This document shows, in pieces, positions 44,369-57,262 of a stretch of DNA of 64,000 nt. Positions within the stretch are counted from its first letter, which is position 1, and each line of letters starts with the position of its first letter. The stretch lies in assembly GCA_030765065.1 (NCBI GenBank), contig CM060990.1, forward strand, positions 214,373,290 through 214,437,289. Direction: 5' to 3'. The notes under the pieces were generated by a model. It did not search any database, had not been told where the DNA came from, and saw only the letters and a list, made by a program, of their open reading frames with translations. This DNA comes from Deroplatys truncata. Its lineage: Eukaryota; Arthropoda; Insecta; Mantodea; Mantidae. The position numbers and the translations under genes are program-made.

Positions 44369-45509
44369 TGAAACGGCAACTCTAGGCCGAGCCCAAGAAC
44401 TATAATTACAGATAACTTATTAATTAACTTTTAGTGATGTTAAATCGTATTATGTAAATATCTTTTTCTCATACTGCTTGTATATTTTAAGAAGGGTGAT
44501 TTAACATTATGTATCTATCTAGGTTATTAATATTAGTAGAGTTATAAATGGTTTAATGTAAATAATTTAAGCGCTATGTTAAAATACTGTCCACGAGGGA
44601 AAGTTTTAGCTACAGGAATAGTGCTTTCGAAGGCAGAAAACCTAGTTTTATTACCTCTCTTCGGTCGCTGTGCTATTATTCCTACAGCGAGGGTGTAGAG
44701 CCTTTGTCCCATTATTTGATAATTCGCCGTGACCAAGTGAGTGAGACAGACAACCTTAACGGTAAATGTAGGAAAAGCCGCGATTTATATTAAAATTGGA
44801 CCAATGAGATCCCTGAAAGTTTATTCGAAATAGTTAGACGCGTCGAGTCGCGCTAAAAATGGACCAATAGGAAAGGAAGCAGCCTCAGGAGCCTGAGACT
44901 ATAAATGGATCTGTTTGGAGAAAATTCGGGGCAGTTTTGGTAATGTGTGGTCAGGGAGAGATGCTGCAGGATGCGTGAGATATCGCGCCAAGAAGGGAAT
45001 CAAGTCAGCTTTGTAATGTCAGCTTAGTATTGCAATTTATTCGAGAGTTTTCGTAATGTGTGGTCAGGGAGAGATGCTGCAGGATGTGTGAGATATCGCG
45101 CCAAAACAGGGAATCAAAATAGTTTTAGCAACACACCTAAGATCCGCTACTCTGAAAGCGACAATAAGAATAGTTATATTTCGTGACATATCCACGCCAT
45201 AGTCTAACAGCGGTGGACAGTATTTTACAGCGGCAATACCAGTTTTGTATACTACGAGTGTTAAATTAAATAAAAAGAAACGGCAGTGTCATCTTTTCAT
45301 AAACAAAGCAAGTCTATGTCTTCCTATATCACCACCCGAGATCTACGTTTTCCTTTACCGAGGATAAGTCCATGCTCCCATATAATTTAAGGAAAATTAC
45401 TGCAGCTAGCCGAGGATAAATTGAAGAACCAACACGCTGAGAACTTCTGGAAGCAACGGGAGAAGCATCAAGGTAAGCTACAGCAACGGATGAGGAGGTG
45501 ATCGCCGCA
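44369..45509 (+). repeat. 3' LTR, 1,141 bp
   Basis: Same length as the 5' LTR and no mismatch found by eye. AATAAA at 45269-45274 would serve polyadenylation. GAAC follows at 45510-45513. Confidence 0.93.
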
Positions 45510-45754
45510 GAACTCGGAATAAATCTTGGAATAGTTATTCTTGGAATACGCTATCAAGGGTATACATGTGGCGACGAGTTGTCCGACGCAGTTTTATTCC
45601 TTAGATAGCTTTTCGACTGTGTGTAGATTTAAAACTAATGTTGGCTACATTGCGAAACATTCATGGCCAGCTTGATACGTAATCACTGCCTTGGTTTGCT
45701 GAAACTTGTATAGCAATTTGTATTGTTTTCACAATCAACTGATCCTAAACTATT

Positions 45755-45757
45755 ATG

Positions 45758-45788
<31 letters not shown>

Positions 45789-45808
45789 CTACTACTACTA
45801 CTACTTAT
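45755..45808. repeat. (ATT)n(ACT)n microsatellite
   Basis: Uninterrupted ATT triplets turning into ACT triplets. Confidence 0.9.
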
Positions 45809-45853
45809 TTGGACTGTTTGTAGTACTGTGAAATAATTATGAATGCTTTAAGC

Positions 45854-48800
45854 ATGTTCGAATGCAAAATTATGATTTTACAACTACATTATAAAAAATA
45901 CATGCACAGATGCTGTGATCTATTGCGATAGGATAAGGGCATTTGAGTGTTTAACCTTACACTTTGTGCAAAGCTGTAACTTGTGCTGATATTATACCAG
46001 TTTACGGTTATCTTTCGTTTTCTATGCTCAAAACAGCTAATGCACTTAACTGGCTTAAGACCCACTTTGTAAGCACGCAAATATTATAATTTTGCTGTCA
46101 AATAATTTAAACTTAACATTGGACTAAAATATGGAAGCTCTGAAGGCCTCTACTGATCTGGTCATCACCGGCACCTCCTCCCCACATCGCGAAGTTTGTG
46201 GTGTCATTGGCTTCACCGTTGTTAAATTTACACATAACCTCCAAATACTGAGTATCGCACAGAACACTCACACTTGAGGCTATGTTACATTTTGAATGTG
46301 CCTTATGGAATAACCAGTCCTTTGTATTTCGTCCATAATAACTTAACCTCACTCTTTACATAGCTACTCGCCGTGGTAGTGAATTGCTATACTGTATTTT
46401 GTGTTTATCTTCGGTAGTATTTAACTTCACTGTTTCCCTAAAGCTAATATTTTGCTGATAATATTCTAGGTATCTTATACTGCTTTAAATAATAACTTTA
46501 TTCTATCCATCTGCCTATCATATGTTCTAAATAACCATCAAATTATTTCAGCGCGATATTCTTTCTCAACTTAAATCTCATTGCCGTCGATTCACTTAAC
46601 GAACCACCTCTACAATGTATTATCTTAAGACTTCTGGTTCTCAAAAACATATAAGGAAATTCATCATTTATATCGGACAAAATTGTGTCCAGTGCCCAAG
46701 CAGCTATTTTCCTTCTTATACTCTGTCCTTAGAATAACGGCTTATCCCCGCATAGAATCACAATATAGTGCCTAACCATAGAATAACGTCTAACAGAGGT
46801 TTATTTAGAGTTCGTACAACTGACCATTGATGCTCACAAACATGTTCGGATGCAATATTATGATTTTACAACTACGTTATACAAAATATAAGCACAAATG
46901 TTATGAGTTGTTGCGATAGGATAAGAGTAAGGGAGTGTATAACCTGACATTTTGTGCAAAATTGTATCTTGCGCTGATATTATACGAGTTTGCGGTACCT
47001 TTCGTTTTCTATGCTTAAAACAGCCAACGCACTTAACCTGGCTTCTATCATTGTGTTCCTTAAAATACCTTTTTTATTTCGAGTTTTGAAAATTGCACTT
47101 CAGTAACTGTTGTCAACTTAAGATATAATTGAATTCCTGCACCGATATTAAGTACCTAAGCAATTTGCTCAGCAGGTATTTATTAACCAACAGTAATATC
47201 AGAATGTTACATACGAATAGGACTTTAAGAAACCATTTCCTTTACAGGACACCGCTAGAAATGCTCAATCAAACCAATGGCATCGGGAGCATTATTTCTT
47301 ACTGACTGTGTTCTCTGTTTGACCAAAACTTCAGCTGCTTTCCATCGCACCCAGACAAGTGACAGTGATAAAAGAGAGTTTATCTCCGCATTCGTTTGAA
47401 GTAAACTCACACTGTAAATGCACAAATTATGAGTTTGTTTTCGAATAATTTAACTATAATCTTAGATTAGACATGGGAGCTCTGAAGCCTCTACTAATAT
47501 GATCATCACCATACATCTTCTCTTCCGTACATCGCGAAGTTTGTGGTGTCATTAGTTTCACCGTTGTTAAACTTACACACAACCTTCAAATACTGAATAT
47601 CGCACAGAACATTCACACCAACATTCACACATTGAAGTGGAATATTTGTAGGTAGTTGGAAGATGCTTCATGTTTATCTGCACCACGTATGGGATCCAAT
47701 TTGTCGCGGTCACTTCGTGTTATCTATTTCTGAGCGCCTGTTATTGTTTTACTACTTTGGATGTTGGGTTCATTGTCCTCCGGCTAGCTATTATCATTAC
47801 TCAGTCAAGCATATCTCTTAATCAGGGTGTGTAAACGGAAAGGAGTTTTTACTAAAAGATAACACTGATAAAAGAATTTGTTTTTACACTTTTATTACCG
47901 TCACACTTTATTCATTTCACATATTGACTCTTGATACACGCCCGACTGAAACTGTTACATTTTCTAATGTTACTATAATCACTTATTTGTTGCACCTTAT
48001 TAATTCGCGTATTTCACATTTATAACTAGCTTTACGACGCGAGAGATTCTGTAGAATTGCGTAACGTGTACTTGATGTATGCTTCCGTTGAACTACGCGA
48101 CGTGTAACCCACGAATATTTATGTTGAACTGATCGACGTATTACACGCGAATGCTTCTTCTGGACTGAGTGTCACCCGCTTCTCGGCTTTAGCTTTTTAT
48201 ACACCCTCACCCGATATGCCTAAAGATTATAACCGAGCTGCTATTGGTTAATAAAACGCGCCAACATTAGCGTCTATTTTTATATCCAATCAAAAATTAC
48301 GAAAACATATGCTCTAGGGAAGAAATTTCCGCCATTTCTAAGAAAAGCGCGTCAATCTGACGTCATTTGCTTGTCTCTAATAATTGATAAACAACTCACC
48401 CCCTCGCTCATTGTTACCCGCTCTTATTGTCAATTTCAGTGAGGCCGTGTAAACTTATTTCCTAACAATGCTTATAACTAACAAACATCTCAAATCAATG
48501 TCATACAATAATGCTTATTTACACTACAATCACTCTGGCATTTACATTATTGTGATACAAATTACTGCCACAACTTATGGCTATGTTACATTTTGAATGA
48601 TGTTTTTGTACCTTATGAAATAACTAGTCCTTCCTGTTTAATAATAACTTAACCTCACTCTTTACAATGCTACGCATCGTAGTAGTGAATTACTACACTG
48701 TATATTGTGTTTATCTTGGATAGTATAACTAGACACAATAGTATTGCACTTTACTGGGCTGTCTTCCGCATGTATTCAAATGCTGCTTTCCGCAAGGTCA

Positions 48801-49290
48801 ATGCAATAAAACGTGGTCGAGTAGCATTTAACTTCGCTGTTTCCATAAAACTAGATGTATTTTACTAATAATATTCTAGGTGTGTTGTACTGTTTTATAT
48901 AGTAACTTTATTGATCTTTCTGCCTGTCATATGTTCTAAATAACCATCAAATTATTTCAGCGCAATATGCTTTCTCAACTTGAATCTCATTGCTGTCGTG
49001 TTCATTTATCGGACTACCTCTACAACGTATTGTGTTAGGCTTTCTGGTTCTCAAATGCATATTATGAAGAAGTTCATCGTTAATATCAGACAATTTGTGT
49101 CCATTATCCAAGCAGTCATTTTCCTTTTATGCTCTATACACGGAATAAAGACGTATCCCCGCATGGAATCATGGAATAGGTTATTCCATGATTATTCTCC
49201 TGATAGGCTCTGTTCCGGTGTCTACAACACAATTTAGCGCGTAACCATGGAATAACGTCTAACAGAGGTTTATTCCGAGTTCGTACAACT
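45854..49290. repeat. Diverged tandem duplication, ~1-kb unit
   Basis: Copy A spans 45854-46826 and copy B 46838-49290. Shared blocks in order include ATTATGATTTTACAACTAC, GTTGCGATAGGATAAG, CATCGCGAAGTTTGTGGTGT, TAAATAACCATCAAATTATT and AATAACGTCTAACAGAGG. Copy B is longer because of about 370 bp at 47044-47450, a solo LTR at 47633-48572, and about 100 bp near 48730-48830. No coding function is seen in either copy. Confidence 0.75.
47633..48572 (-). mobile_element. Probable solo LTR, 940 bp
   Basis: Interrupts copy B of the duplication; copy A gives the empty site (ACTT). The plus strand runs TGAAGTGG...CTGCCACA, flanked by ACAT and ACTT, a 4-bp duplication with one change. Minus-strand signals fit an LTR: TATAAAAA at 48201-48194, TCAGT initiator at 48167-48163, AATAAA at 47912-47907 and 47896-47891. 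It is not related to the LTRs at 36.9/44.4 kb by eye. Confidence 0.65.
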
Positions 49291-49299
49291 AAACTTAAA

Positions 49300-50250
49300 C
49301 CCTTCTTCTCTATCTAATATATAATAAGGACAGTAGTGAAACAGAATTATACACATTACTAATGCAATACCTTCCTTTCTACTCTGAGTTTGTTTCCGTC
49401 TGCGCTTGCCGGGCTAATGCGGTGACCGGTATGTTGCATTGAAAGCGTTCAAAGCGTGAACCTTGTGTTCTTTTTAATTACATTTTGTGTATTATCTTTA
49501 GGTCGCATGAATATTTTAAGGATTTTAATTTTTTACAGGAAATAATAAAAAATAAAGTCCATTAACTTTGAGGATTTCAAATTAAAGCTTTAAACATTTG
49601 AGGAAACTTCATTGCATGTACTGGCAGCAACCTTTATTTGACCACAATTCTACTTTCTTCTCACCTTGAGCTTATATTTCCATCAAAATTCTCTTATTAG
49701 TTATCTACAGTGCTTTTTCAATCGCAATTTCTGAAACACTGACATTTTTAACAAATGATAATTTTTTCAGGAATCTTTCACAATAAAATGTCGAAATATT
49801 TATACTTATTCGTGATACTTTGCTGTTAATGTAAATCTAGGTTTGAGATATACCCCTTATTAATTATATAATATTTTGACATAAGTTAAAATATAAGAAT
49901 ACTAAACTGTTTAAAACGAATATCTCAGTTGATAAATTTACGCAAATGAAAGTAGATCCGCAAAGCATAAAGCACCAATGTATATCCAGGGAAAGCTTCA
50001 TTGTGATATCCTAATCACTTTTAGAGAAAATGAGGCCTGATGTTGGCAAGCTTAACATTAGAGCGACAGACCATTTATTTCTCCCCGTAATAGAATCTCA
50101 ACCTGATTTATTTATCATGGGATTATAAATGTTTAATGTCACGAATAACAGCCCAAGTATAGTAATTTTGTCTTCTCTTTCCCCCAAAAAGATTTCATGG
50201 CATAAACGCATCAAGTAGTTTTATTTTCCTTTTATGTAGCTTTTGAGAAT
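49300..50250. other. Unannotated AT-rich DNA
   Basis: No supported feature. Confidence 0.5.
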
Positions 50251-50257
50251 GTCTTAA

Positions 50258-51198
50258 GCCAGGATTACGATGAACTTAGCGTGACTTAAGTTAATCTGAC
50301 GTAACATGAAAGTCTAACACATTGTATTAAATGGAGCTATTTAGGCTCGACTTAACGTGACTTAACTTAACGCGATGCAACGTGAAATTCTAAAACATTG
50401 TACTAAATGGAGCTATTTAGGGTTGACTTAACCCGATGTAATGTGAAAGTCTAACGCATTGTATTAAATCCAGCTATTTAGGGTTGATATAACGCGACTT
50501 AACTTAACGCGACGTAACGTGAAAATCTAACACATTATATTGCATGGACTTAACGTGGCTTAACTTAACAAGACGTAATGCTTTATTGAATTATATTAAA
50601 TGGAGGTATTTAGGGTTGACCTAACGCGATGTAACGTGAAAGTCTAACACATTGTATTAAATGGAGCTATTTAGGATTAACTTAACGTTACATAACTTAA
50701 CGCGACGTAACTTGAAAGGCTAAAACACTGTATTAACCGGAGCTATTTAGAGTTGACTTAACGACACTTAACCCGACATGGAGCTATTTAGGGTTGACTT
50801 AACGTAACTTAACGCAACGTAAAGTGAAATTCTAACACAGCGAATTAAATGGAGTTATTCAGAGTTAACTTAACGTGATTTAACCTAACGCGACGTAACT
50901 TAAAAATTTGCCAATGTCAAACTTTTCCTTCTCGTTACGTTAAGTTTGATGTCATATGGTAATTAGAACCAATCGGCGCAAAGCAGTAGCATGAAGTAAA
51001 ACAAAATCAAGAGTGATTTCTGTTACGCTAAGTGCATCCTCATTAGGACATCAGTTTAGCAACATTTCTTAACTTCACATTACGTCAACAATCAAGAGTA
51101 ATTCCTGTTACCCTAGGTGCATCCTAATTAGAACTTCTGTTTAGCAACTTCACGTTACGTCCCGTCACGTCACGTAAAGTTCATCGTAAACCCGGTAT
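50258..51198. mobile_element. Foldback element with internal satellite-like repeats
   Basis: Ends are inverted: the left CCAGGATTACGATGAACTTA matches the reverse complement of the right (CCGGGTTTACGATGAACTTT). The interior (about 50280-50905) is a tandem array of roughly eight ~85-bp units: CTTAACGCGACGTAACGTG, AAAGTCTAACACATTGTATT and AAATGGAGCTATTTAGGGTT. A second 80-bp duplication (AATCAAGAGT...TTTAGCAAC) lies at 51007-51150. No coding capacity; a non-autonomous DNA element is likely. Confidence 0.65.
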
Positions 51199-51199
51199 T

Positions 51200-51950
51200 A
51201 CTTGTCTCTTATACGATACTATCTTGTACAGATTTTATTTTTTAATTTTAAATAAACGTTTTATTGATTTTTTCTCGTTTCATATAAAACCAAGCTGTTT
51301 GGAGGATGACTGTAATGTTATTCCCACAAACCACAATATTTGCTGCATACAGTTAGAAACTTACATTTTCAAAAGTCCAGAGAAAAGAATGGCAGCAATA
51401 TTTTTTTCGCTTCAGCAACATAACTACCATTATTCACCTTGCTTTGTTCTAAGAATCATAATATGCATATTAATTTCGCATATTCAAAACACCTTGCAAA
51501 TCTAAACGAGACAGTCCTGTGCTGACGGTTCCGGCAGAAATATGAGTTGGTGTTCAAAAACAAAAAGTAGCAGTAATAACGGAGGAGTTCATGATGCAAT
51601 GATGAGTACGTTTTCTTGTTGAACTGTGTTGTAGAACACACAATATTCCTGTTATATTAATAAATAATCAACAACAGAAATAAAGTTTTGTTATTGAACA
51701 CTTTAGATACGAAATGGCATTAATCATTTCCATCTTCAGCTTATACCAACACATAACGTTTTATAAAGGCTAATAAACTCCTTCCCAAGTGTAGGTAATG
51801 GTCGAATTTTCGGGGGTGTAAAATTTTGTCCAGGGGACTATCAAAATCTTTGATTTCCAGCTTCATCTGCGACACTTCAGTGTTAAACCAAGAAAGAAAA
51901 AGTGCCGTATAGCGGTAATCACCCATGTCACATATAACCCCACCCTAAAC
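51200..51950. other. Unannotated DNA upstream of bsh
   Basis: No supported gene or repeat. Confidence 0.5.
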
Positions 51951-51989
51951 ATCCCCGTGTACAATCGTTGCTATGGGAATCTCAAGGTG

Positions 51990-52148
51990 CAGTAGGAGAG
52001 GTTGGGGGTTAGCAACCAATCGTCCTACCGACAAGCCACTCCCCCATTGTTACACGGGCCAATGGCAAGAGAGATGTGAAGGGGTGTGAGATAGGGTAAA
52101 ACGGATGCAAGAGGTTTCCGTTTAACCCGCCTCAGACTGCATGATGGG
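51990..52148 (+). promoter_or_regulatory. Candidate bsh proximal promoter
   Basis: Less AT-rich than its surroundings. It contains two CCAAT motifs (near 52016 and 52060) and a weak initiator-like CTCAGACT near 52131, with no TATA box. If initiation is there, the leader would be very short. A further upstream exon cannot be excluded. Confidence 0.3.
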
Positions 52149-52346
52149 ATGTTATTGCGACGCAAATGGGGCAATCACTTGGCATTAGGTTCCAAGTCCG
52201 TAAAGGATGTGACATACAAGGAAGCTGAAATGGATATCCTTCAGCAACAGCGAGAGAAACAGCGAATGCAGGACGTCAGGAGCCAGCACACTTCCTTCCT
52301 GATTGAGGACATTCTCTTCCGTCCCAAGGCCACGCTTCCTCATCAG
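52149..52346 (+). CDS. bsh: bsh exon 1
   Basis: 66 codons ending ATLPHQ before GTGAGC. The start is uncertain: ATG at 52149 is the first in frame, but ATG at 52230 ([14 protein letters not shown]) would give a protein closer in length to the usual distance before the FLIEDIL motif. ATGs at 52141 and 52144 are out of frame and would form a short upstream ORF. Confidence 0.8.
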
Positions 52347-53630
52347 GTGAGCAAATTCTTAACACGACAACAAATTGTGAAACTTTATTACTAATATATA
52401 AGGTTGGTGACCTATTATCTACTATGTTTTATGCTTGAATTTCCAAGCGCCTAAAGCAAAACTTTATTTCTTGAACTGCGTACCGCATTTTAAAAGAAAT
52501 AAATAGGAAAACGAATTAAAATATAGCTGCTGTGAGGGACATTTAATATTTAATCAAACATATTTCACAAGATGGAGGTATTTCTTAAAACTTTGTGGTG
52601 AAATGCGGGAACCTAAAACTGGATTGCTCCGCTATAGTTTCTATTTATAATAATATCCCAACTGTTCCATATAGGGTATGGACTGAATAAATATTTTTCT
52701 GGACACATTCCTTTCGAACAGCTGTATTCGCTAAATGAAATTATAGTCCGTGACAATTTGCTCCTAAAACGTATCATGCTAATCGCAGTGTCAGTGAAAT
52801 ATAATGAGACAAGGATATTAAATTTATAGTACTATTATTTGCATTGAAAGTTCCAAGACAACTGTCATGCTAATTGCTTGTGGCAATGAATGAAATGTAA
52901 CTGCGAAAGCAAAAATGAATGAATGAATAAATGAATGAATTTTCCCAAAAGCCACTAGTTCCCAGCGAAATGGAACGCAAGCCTTCCTGAAATGGTGACC
53001 GAGAAAATTACTTGAACTCCGCATGGGTGTTCTTTCTAGAGATAACAGCAAAGTTCTTCCAGCTATTAATTTAGATTTTTGGCAGTCCAATGACCAAGGA
53101 GAACAGAAGTTGAGTATTGTAGGGAAAGCTTGGGCGGTATTATTATGATCTGGCAGCGAGTTGTTAAAATAGGCAACTTGTGCTGCAGGCAACCGGTGGC
53201 ACGTCAGCACTTGGCACTGGAGTTGGTGGCGCACGTACAACTGCAGGAAGTGGAGATGGATATTCTCTGTTACACACCCCCGCTGCCATGGCCGCCTACC
53301 TGCATCCTGCACATACATACCTGCATAAGGCTGAGCCTTTCTTTCTTGCTCCAGGTAATGTTTTATTCCACTTCTCTGTCATTTTATTTCCTATGTGTTG
53401 AAACGTTTTTAGTGCGATGTTTTGTCGCAGGTTTGGGTTTCGGAGGCTTCTTCACTGGGGGCGGAGTAGCAGACGGGCTTGGGGCCAAGCACTGCCGCCG
53501 ACGCAAGGCCCGAACCGTCTTCTCAGATCACCAATTGACAGGATTGGAGAAGCGTTTCGAAGCACAGAGATATCTATCAACACCGGAACGCGTAGAACTT
53601 GCCAATGCCCTCAATCTCTCCGAAACACAG
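52149..53630 (+). CDS. bsh: Brain-specific homeobox protein (bsh/BSX), exons 1-3, 3' partial
   Basis: Three exons (52149-52346, 53189-53354, 53431-53630) join in frame to 188 codons; every boundary is GT-AG and phases match (0, then 1). The protein has [14 protein letters not shown] near the N-terminus, containing an eh1-type FLIEDIL (FxIxxIL, Groucho binding). A Gly/Thr/Ala-rich linker, a Gly/Phe-rich stretch and homeodomain residues 1-44 follow. RRKARTVFS and [20 protein letters not shown] identify the Bsh/BSX class. Bsh is a nuclear transcription factor specifying brain and optic-lobe neurons. The recognition helix is missing: the exon encoding residue 45 onward was not found to 64000. Confidence 0.9.
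53189..53354 (+). CDS. bsh: bsh exon 2
   Basis: Acceptor TGCTGCAG at 53181-53188 and donor GTAATG at 53355. It encodes a low-complexity [16 protein letters not shown] segment, then [20 protein letters not shown], a conserved Ala/His/Tyr-rich block. The following intron is only 76 bp. Confidence 0.85.
53431..53630 (+). CDS. bsh: bsh exon 3 (homeodomain residues 1-44)
   Basis: Acceptor TTTGTCGCAG at 53421-53430 and donor GTATGA at 53631. The exon ends LNLSETQ, exactly at homeodomain residue 44, the intron position common in NK/Bar-type homeobox genes. Helices 1 and 2 are complete; helix 3 with WFQNRR is on the next exon. Confidence 0.93.
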
Positions 53631-56264
53631 GTATGACTGTCTTTCAAATATAAAATCATATATTGACCCCAGTGCCGCCCCCCCCAAAAAAAATTAATTT
53701 CATTATTTGACATGTGTTTATCTGTTTGCAAACTTCGTACAATAGAACTTCAGGCCGTATCTCAATGCTGCATGTACAATTGCTTTAACAGAAGACGTGC
53801 TTTGAGGTCGTGGTAGAGATATGAAAAATATGCCGGCGTAATATTTAAAGTGATACAAATAATCCATGCAGATAACGGTTTAACTCAGAGCTTCCAGCAA
53901 CTTCCAACAACTACTAAGCTGAAGTAGTCTATTTTCTTCGGTGTGGAAAGCGTGTGAAGATAATCGAAATAACAAACGCAGGGAAATTTGCAAATAATGT
54001 CCAAAAGTTTCTGTAGTACTACTATGTGAGTAAAACGACCGAAAACATTTGCTTAACATGCTCCTTTCAAAACAGCACGGAATGTTATCACTAGCTTACC
54101 TAAGAAGTTTATCTTACAAATTCTTAAATTTAATAGTTTCTCATATTTTGTGAACTAAGACTTAAAAGAGTTTCAAGTTTTGTAGATAAAGAAGTATGTA
54201 GCGTAGAACACATTTGGTGTTTGCAATATTGAGTAAACAAAATTTAGTTAATACCTATTAACATATGATGCTTCTTTGATCTGTTAAAGAAGCTGAAATA
54301 GTTATTAACGATATATAGCGCAACCGTGGTCCCCTAGAATGCCTAACTTTATTTCTTCGTGCGTCAATTATAACTCCAGTGTAACGCAAATAGGCAATGC
54401 ATTCCGGTAACTAGTGAAATTAAATTTACCCGTCCTGCTAGATATTTACAGAAGTATCTCGTGTTAAGCAACATTAATCCGGGGGTATTAAAACCAGGCA
54501 ATTGAGCACGACACTGTCGTATAGTAATTTTGAGCACGACCGTGACGTAGTAATTAATGCTCTGCCTTCTAAATTAATAGATAACATTTGGAGTTTGTAG
54601 TAGGAAGGCTGCTTGTGAAATTAAACTCCGTATGTTTTAATTAACGCACTATTTGGTGGACTTTACTAGTGACATTCCCCACGAATATGCATGCAAAACA
54701 CACATGCACAAACGCGCGCGCACACACACACACACACATAATTTGTTTTTAAAAAATCTAACAATATCTGTGCGAAACTTGAAAATGGGCATATTGCTCA
54801 AAGAAAATTACCCCATTATTAATAATATGTGTGTTAACGGATCTTCATGCAAATTACAAATCTCGCTCCAGAAGATCGACTGCATTCAGTGTAGATTGCC
54901 TTTAGAGTTATTCAGAGAAGTAAATACTTTGGTACTCAGCCCTATTAATTCAACCCCAGATTAATTATCATCGATTAGGTTCTACGGGCCTCCGATAGGA
55001 AGCGGAGTAAAGAGCATCACATGTCTTCTAGAGCCTCTGGTGTGTAATGACTCGACAGGCACTTTATTATTGTCACTATCGTTATCACCATTATCATAGT
55101 TTCTAATTTCAAAACATCAATGAATTTTCTAAACCCAAAGTTCCAGTTTCGACCTAATCTATGTTATATTCAAATAGGATTATTAGCTGCTTCCACCGTT
55201 TCGAAAATTATATCAAACTGGTGTCTGGAGAAAAATGTTAGGCATGGCCAACAACCGGGGAAAATATTTGGCAGTAATTTGTAATGACACAAGTATTAAT
55301 GCGGGTGTTAAGGATACACAAAATATCAACGTACAGGCTAGCGGGTTGTAATGCTTTTTATCATGTAATAACGTCTGAAAATATTTAGTAATGGAATATA
55401 GTGGATCTGAACTCTTGCTCTAAAACCAATGAAAAGTTAGATCGCTGCAATATCTGGGCACTTTTCGCTTAACAGCATTTAATTCGCTGGAAATCTTTAT
55501 AGCGCGTTTCATCAAACTGTGAAAGTTTGTTTTTCGTGAAAAGATCAACATAGATAAAACAAATGTAGTAATGAAGACGACAACAACTTTGAGGTTTCCA
55601 TTCAGGGTAATGAGAAATTTAGGGGAAATTAAGATTTTAATAATCCAGTAAGGAAGTAGGTATTGCTGTGATTGGAATACCCGCCTCCAAGAAATTCCTG
55701 TCGATGCCCATGCCTTGTCTAACATCTGTTGCTTTTCTCACAGCATGTCAGTTGTCTTTGAAGGGGGTAATAAGCAAATGCATACATCAATACTGTGTAA
55801 TTTTAGAGATTACAAATATATTAATGCTCTTCAGGCTTTAAAACAGTAGCAACTAGCAGTCGCGAATTTTTTTTAAGATTTTCTTCTTTACCCTGCATAG
55901 TCGGATACCAGACGGTTCTCGCAAAGTTCCGAAACTGTTACTACGTGCTCCTAACGCTCACTGTACCAGACAACTCTGTAAAAAAGACAATATCGACATC
56001 CTCTGAGCTTGTTATTCTGATCCGTATTGCTGGAATTAAGAGAAAGAACTTCATTGAATGACTACCAAGCAAAGTCTGAACACTGCTATATAGCCGATCG
56101 TAGGTTAGAAAATATGAAAAAATTAAATCTAGATTACGTGTCACTGTTCATGGCGATCATCTTTTGTTTGATTTCTAGAAAATTCTCGCTTGGCTTCGCC
56201 ATGGCTTTTTACATGTCTGTTTCTAACATATTTTTATTACTCATTTAGCATCTCATACCAAAAC

Positions 56265-56297
<33 letters not shown>

Positions 56298-56933
56298 TTC
56301 AGTTTTTATGGAAGAGGGAGCTACAATTAAAGTATTTGTCCAAGAGTTGTGTTTGCTTGTTTCCAAGTGTACAGTGCATTAAGCTACTAATGGTGAATAC
56401 AATATTTACTGAAAAGAAAAATATGTTATGGCCTCTAGAAATAGCGATAAACGGCGCAATATTCTCAAATATTTTGGAAAGCTTACATACCTATGTAAAT
56501 CCTATTTACTGATTTATAATTATTTAATTCAGCGAAATTAGGTGGTTCGCTAAATCAGCTGCATATTAACTTGCTACTTTGTTGATAATTTTGAAAGCAT
56601 GTATATATTTAATAGTGAACAAATTAACCAACATCTAAAACAACTTAAACTCCTTCTGAATCACACTCACACAGTCAGCCTTTGAAGACGACCACAGTGC
56701 AGATCGTCATAAGATAGCAGTCATTCGCCACAAGAGTAAATACTAACAATGTGATATTGCCTGTCTGAGTACCAAAACGGTAGGTCTCAGAATTTCCGTG
56801 CGTCCGCTAAATACTTATATAGATAGTGTCACACTGAAAAAATCACTGCTTCTTGTTTATTGATCCACTAATTCGCAGAATATACATAAGTAATGCGACA
56901 CCCAAAAGGGATCTTTGGCTGTAGAAATGTTTG

Positions 56934-56935
<2 letters not shown>

Positions 56936-56999
<64 letters not shown>

Positions 57000-57000
57000 A
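56936..57000. repeat. (TA)n(GA)n microsatellite
   Basis: TA dinucleotides from about 56938 to 56972, then GA dinucleotides. ORFs across it are artefacts. Confidence 0.95.
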
Positions 57001-57183
57001 AACGAGAGCGAGAGAGCAGGTGGTCCACACAAGCCATCCTTAGTTGAAGTTAGTTTATACCGGAGAGCGCGGATGCCAAAAGGTTTGCCTAAGCAGAACT
57101 GCAAAGGGGCTCGATACCGACAGAGAGAAGATCGCTAAATGAAAGACCAATGCTTCAAAACGAACACTTTAACTGCTGTTACT

Positions 57184-57262
57184 GGCTCCAGAGCTCCTTC
57201 GGTAGAGAAATTGCCTGCTATATGAGGTGTTCCAGATTTGATTCCTGGCTGGGCTCCAGAAA
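57184..57262 (+). mobile_element. tRNA-like SINE head
   Basis: Degenerate A box in the CTCCTTCGGTAGAGAAATTG region and a B-box-like AGATTTGATTCCTGG about 30 nt later. The flanks form no acceptor stem. Confidence 0.4.

Larger units (their letters stand above)
36910..45509 (+). mobile_element. Complete Ty3/gypsy-type LTR retrotransposon, 8.6 kb
   Basis: Two 1,141-bp LTRs (36910-38050 and 44369-45509) start TG and end CA. The element is flanked by the 4-bp duplication GAAC (36906-36909 and 45510-45513). It holds a tRNA-Lys primer site, gag, pro-RT-RNaseH and integrase. I found no difference between the LTRs by eye, so insertion is recent. The RT-before-integrase order, D,D35E integrase and GPY domain place it in Ty3/gypsy (Metaviridae). 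LTR length, tRNA-Lys priming and the 4-bp duplication recall the Osvaldo group; that placement is inference. There is no env ORF. Confidence 0.93.

Noticed and set aside
53130..53430. Reading the homeobox ORF straight through from 53130
   Set aside because: It would translate intron sequence; the spliced reading with exon 2 at 53189-53354 keeps the conserved Ala/His/Tyr block and matches phases.
56868..57138. ORFs across (TA)n(GA)n
   Set aside because: Microsatellite translation artefact (YIYIY, RERER).
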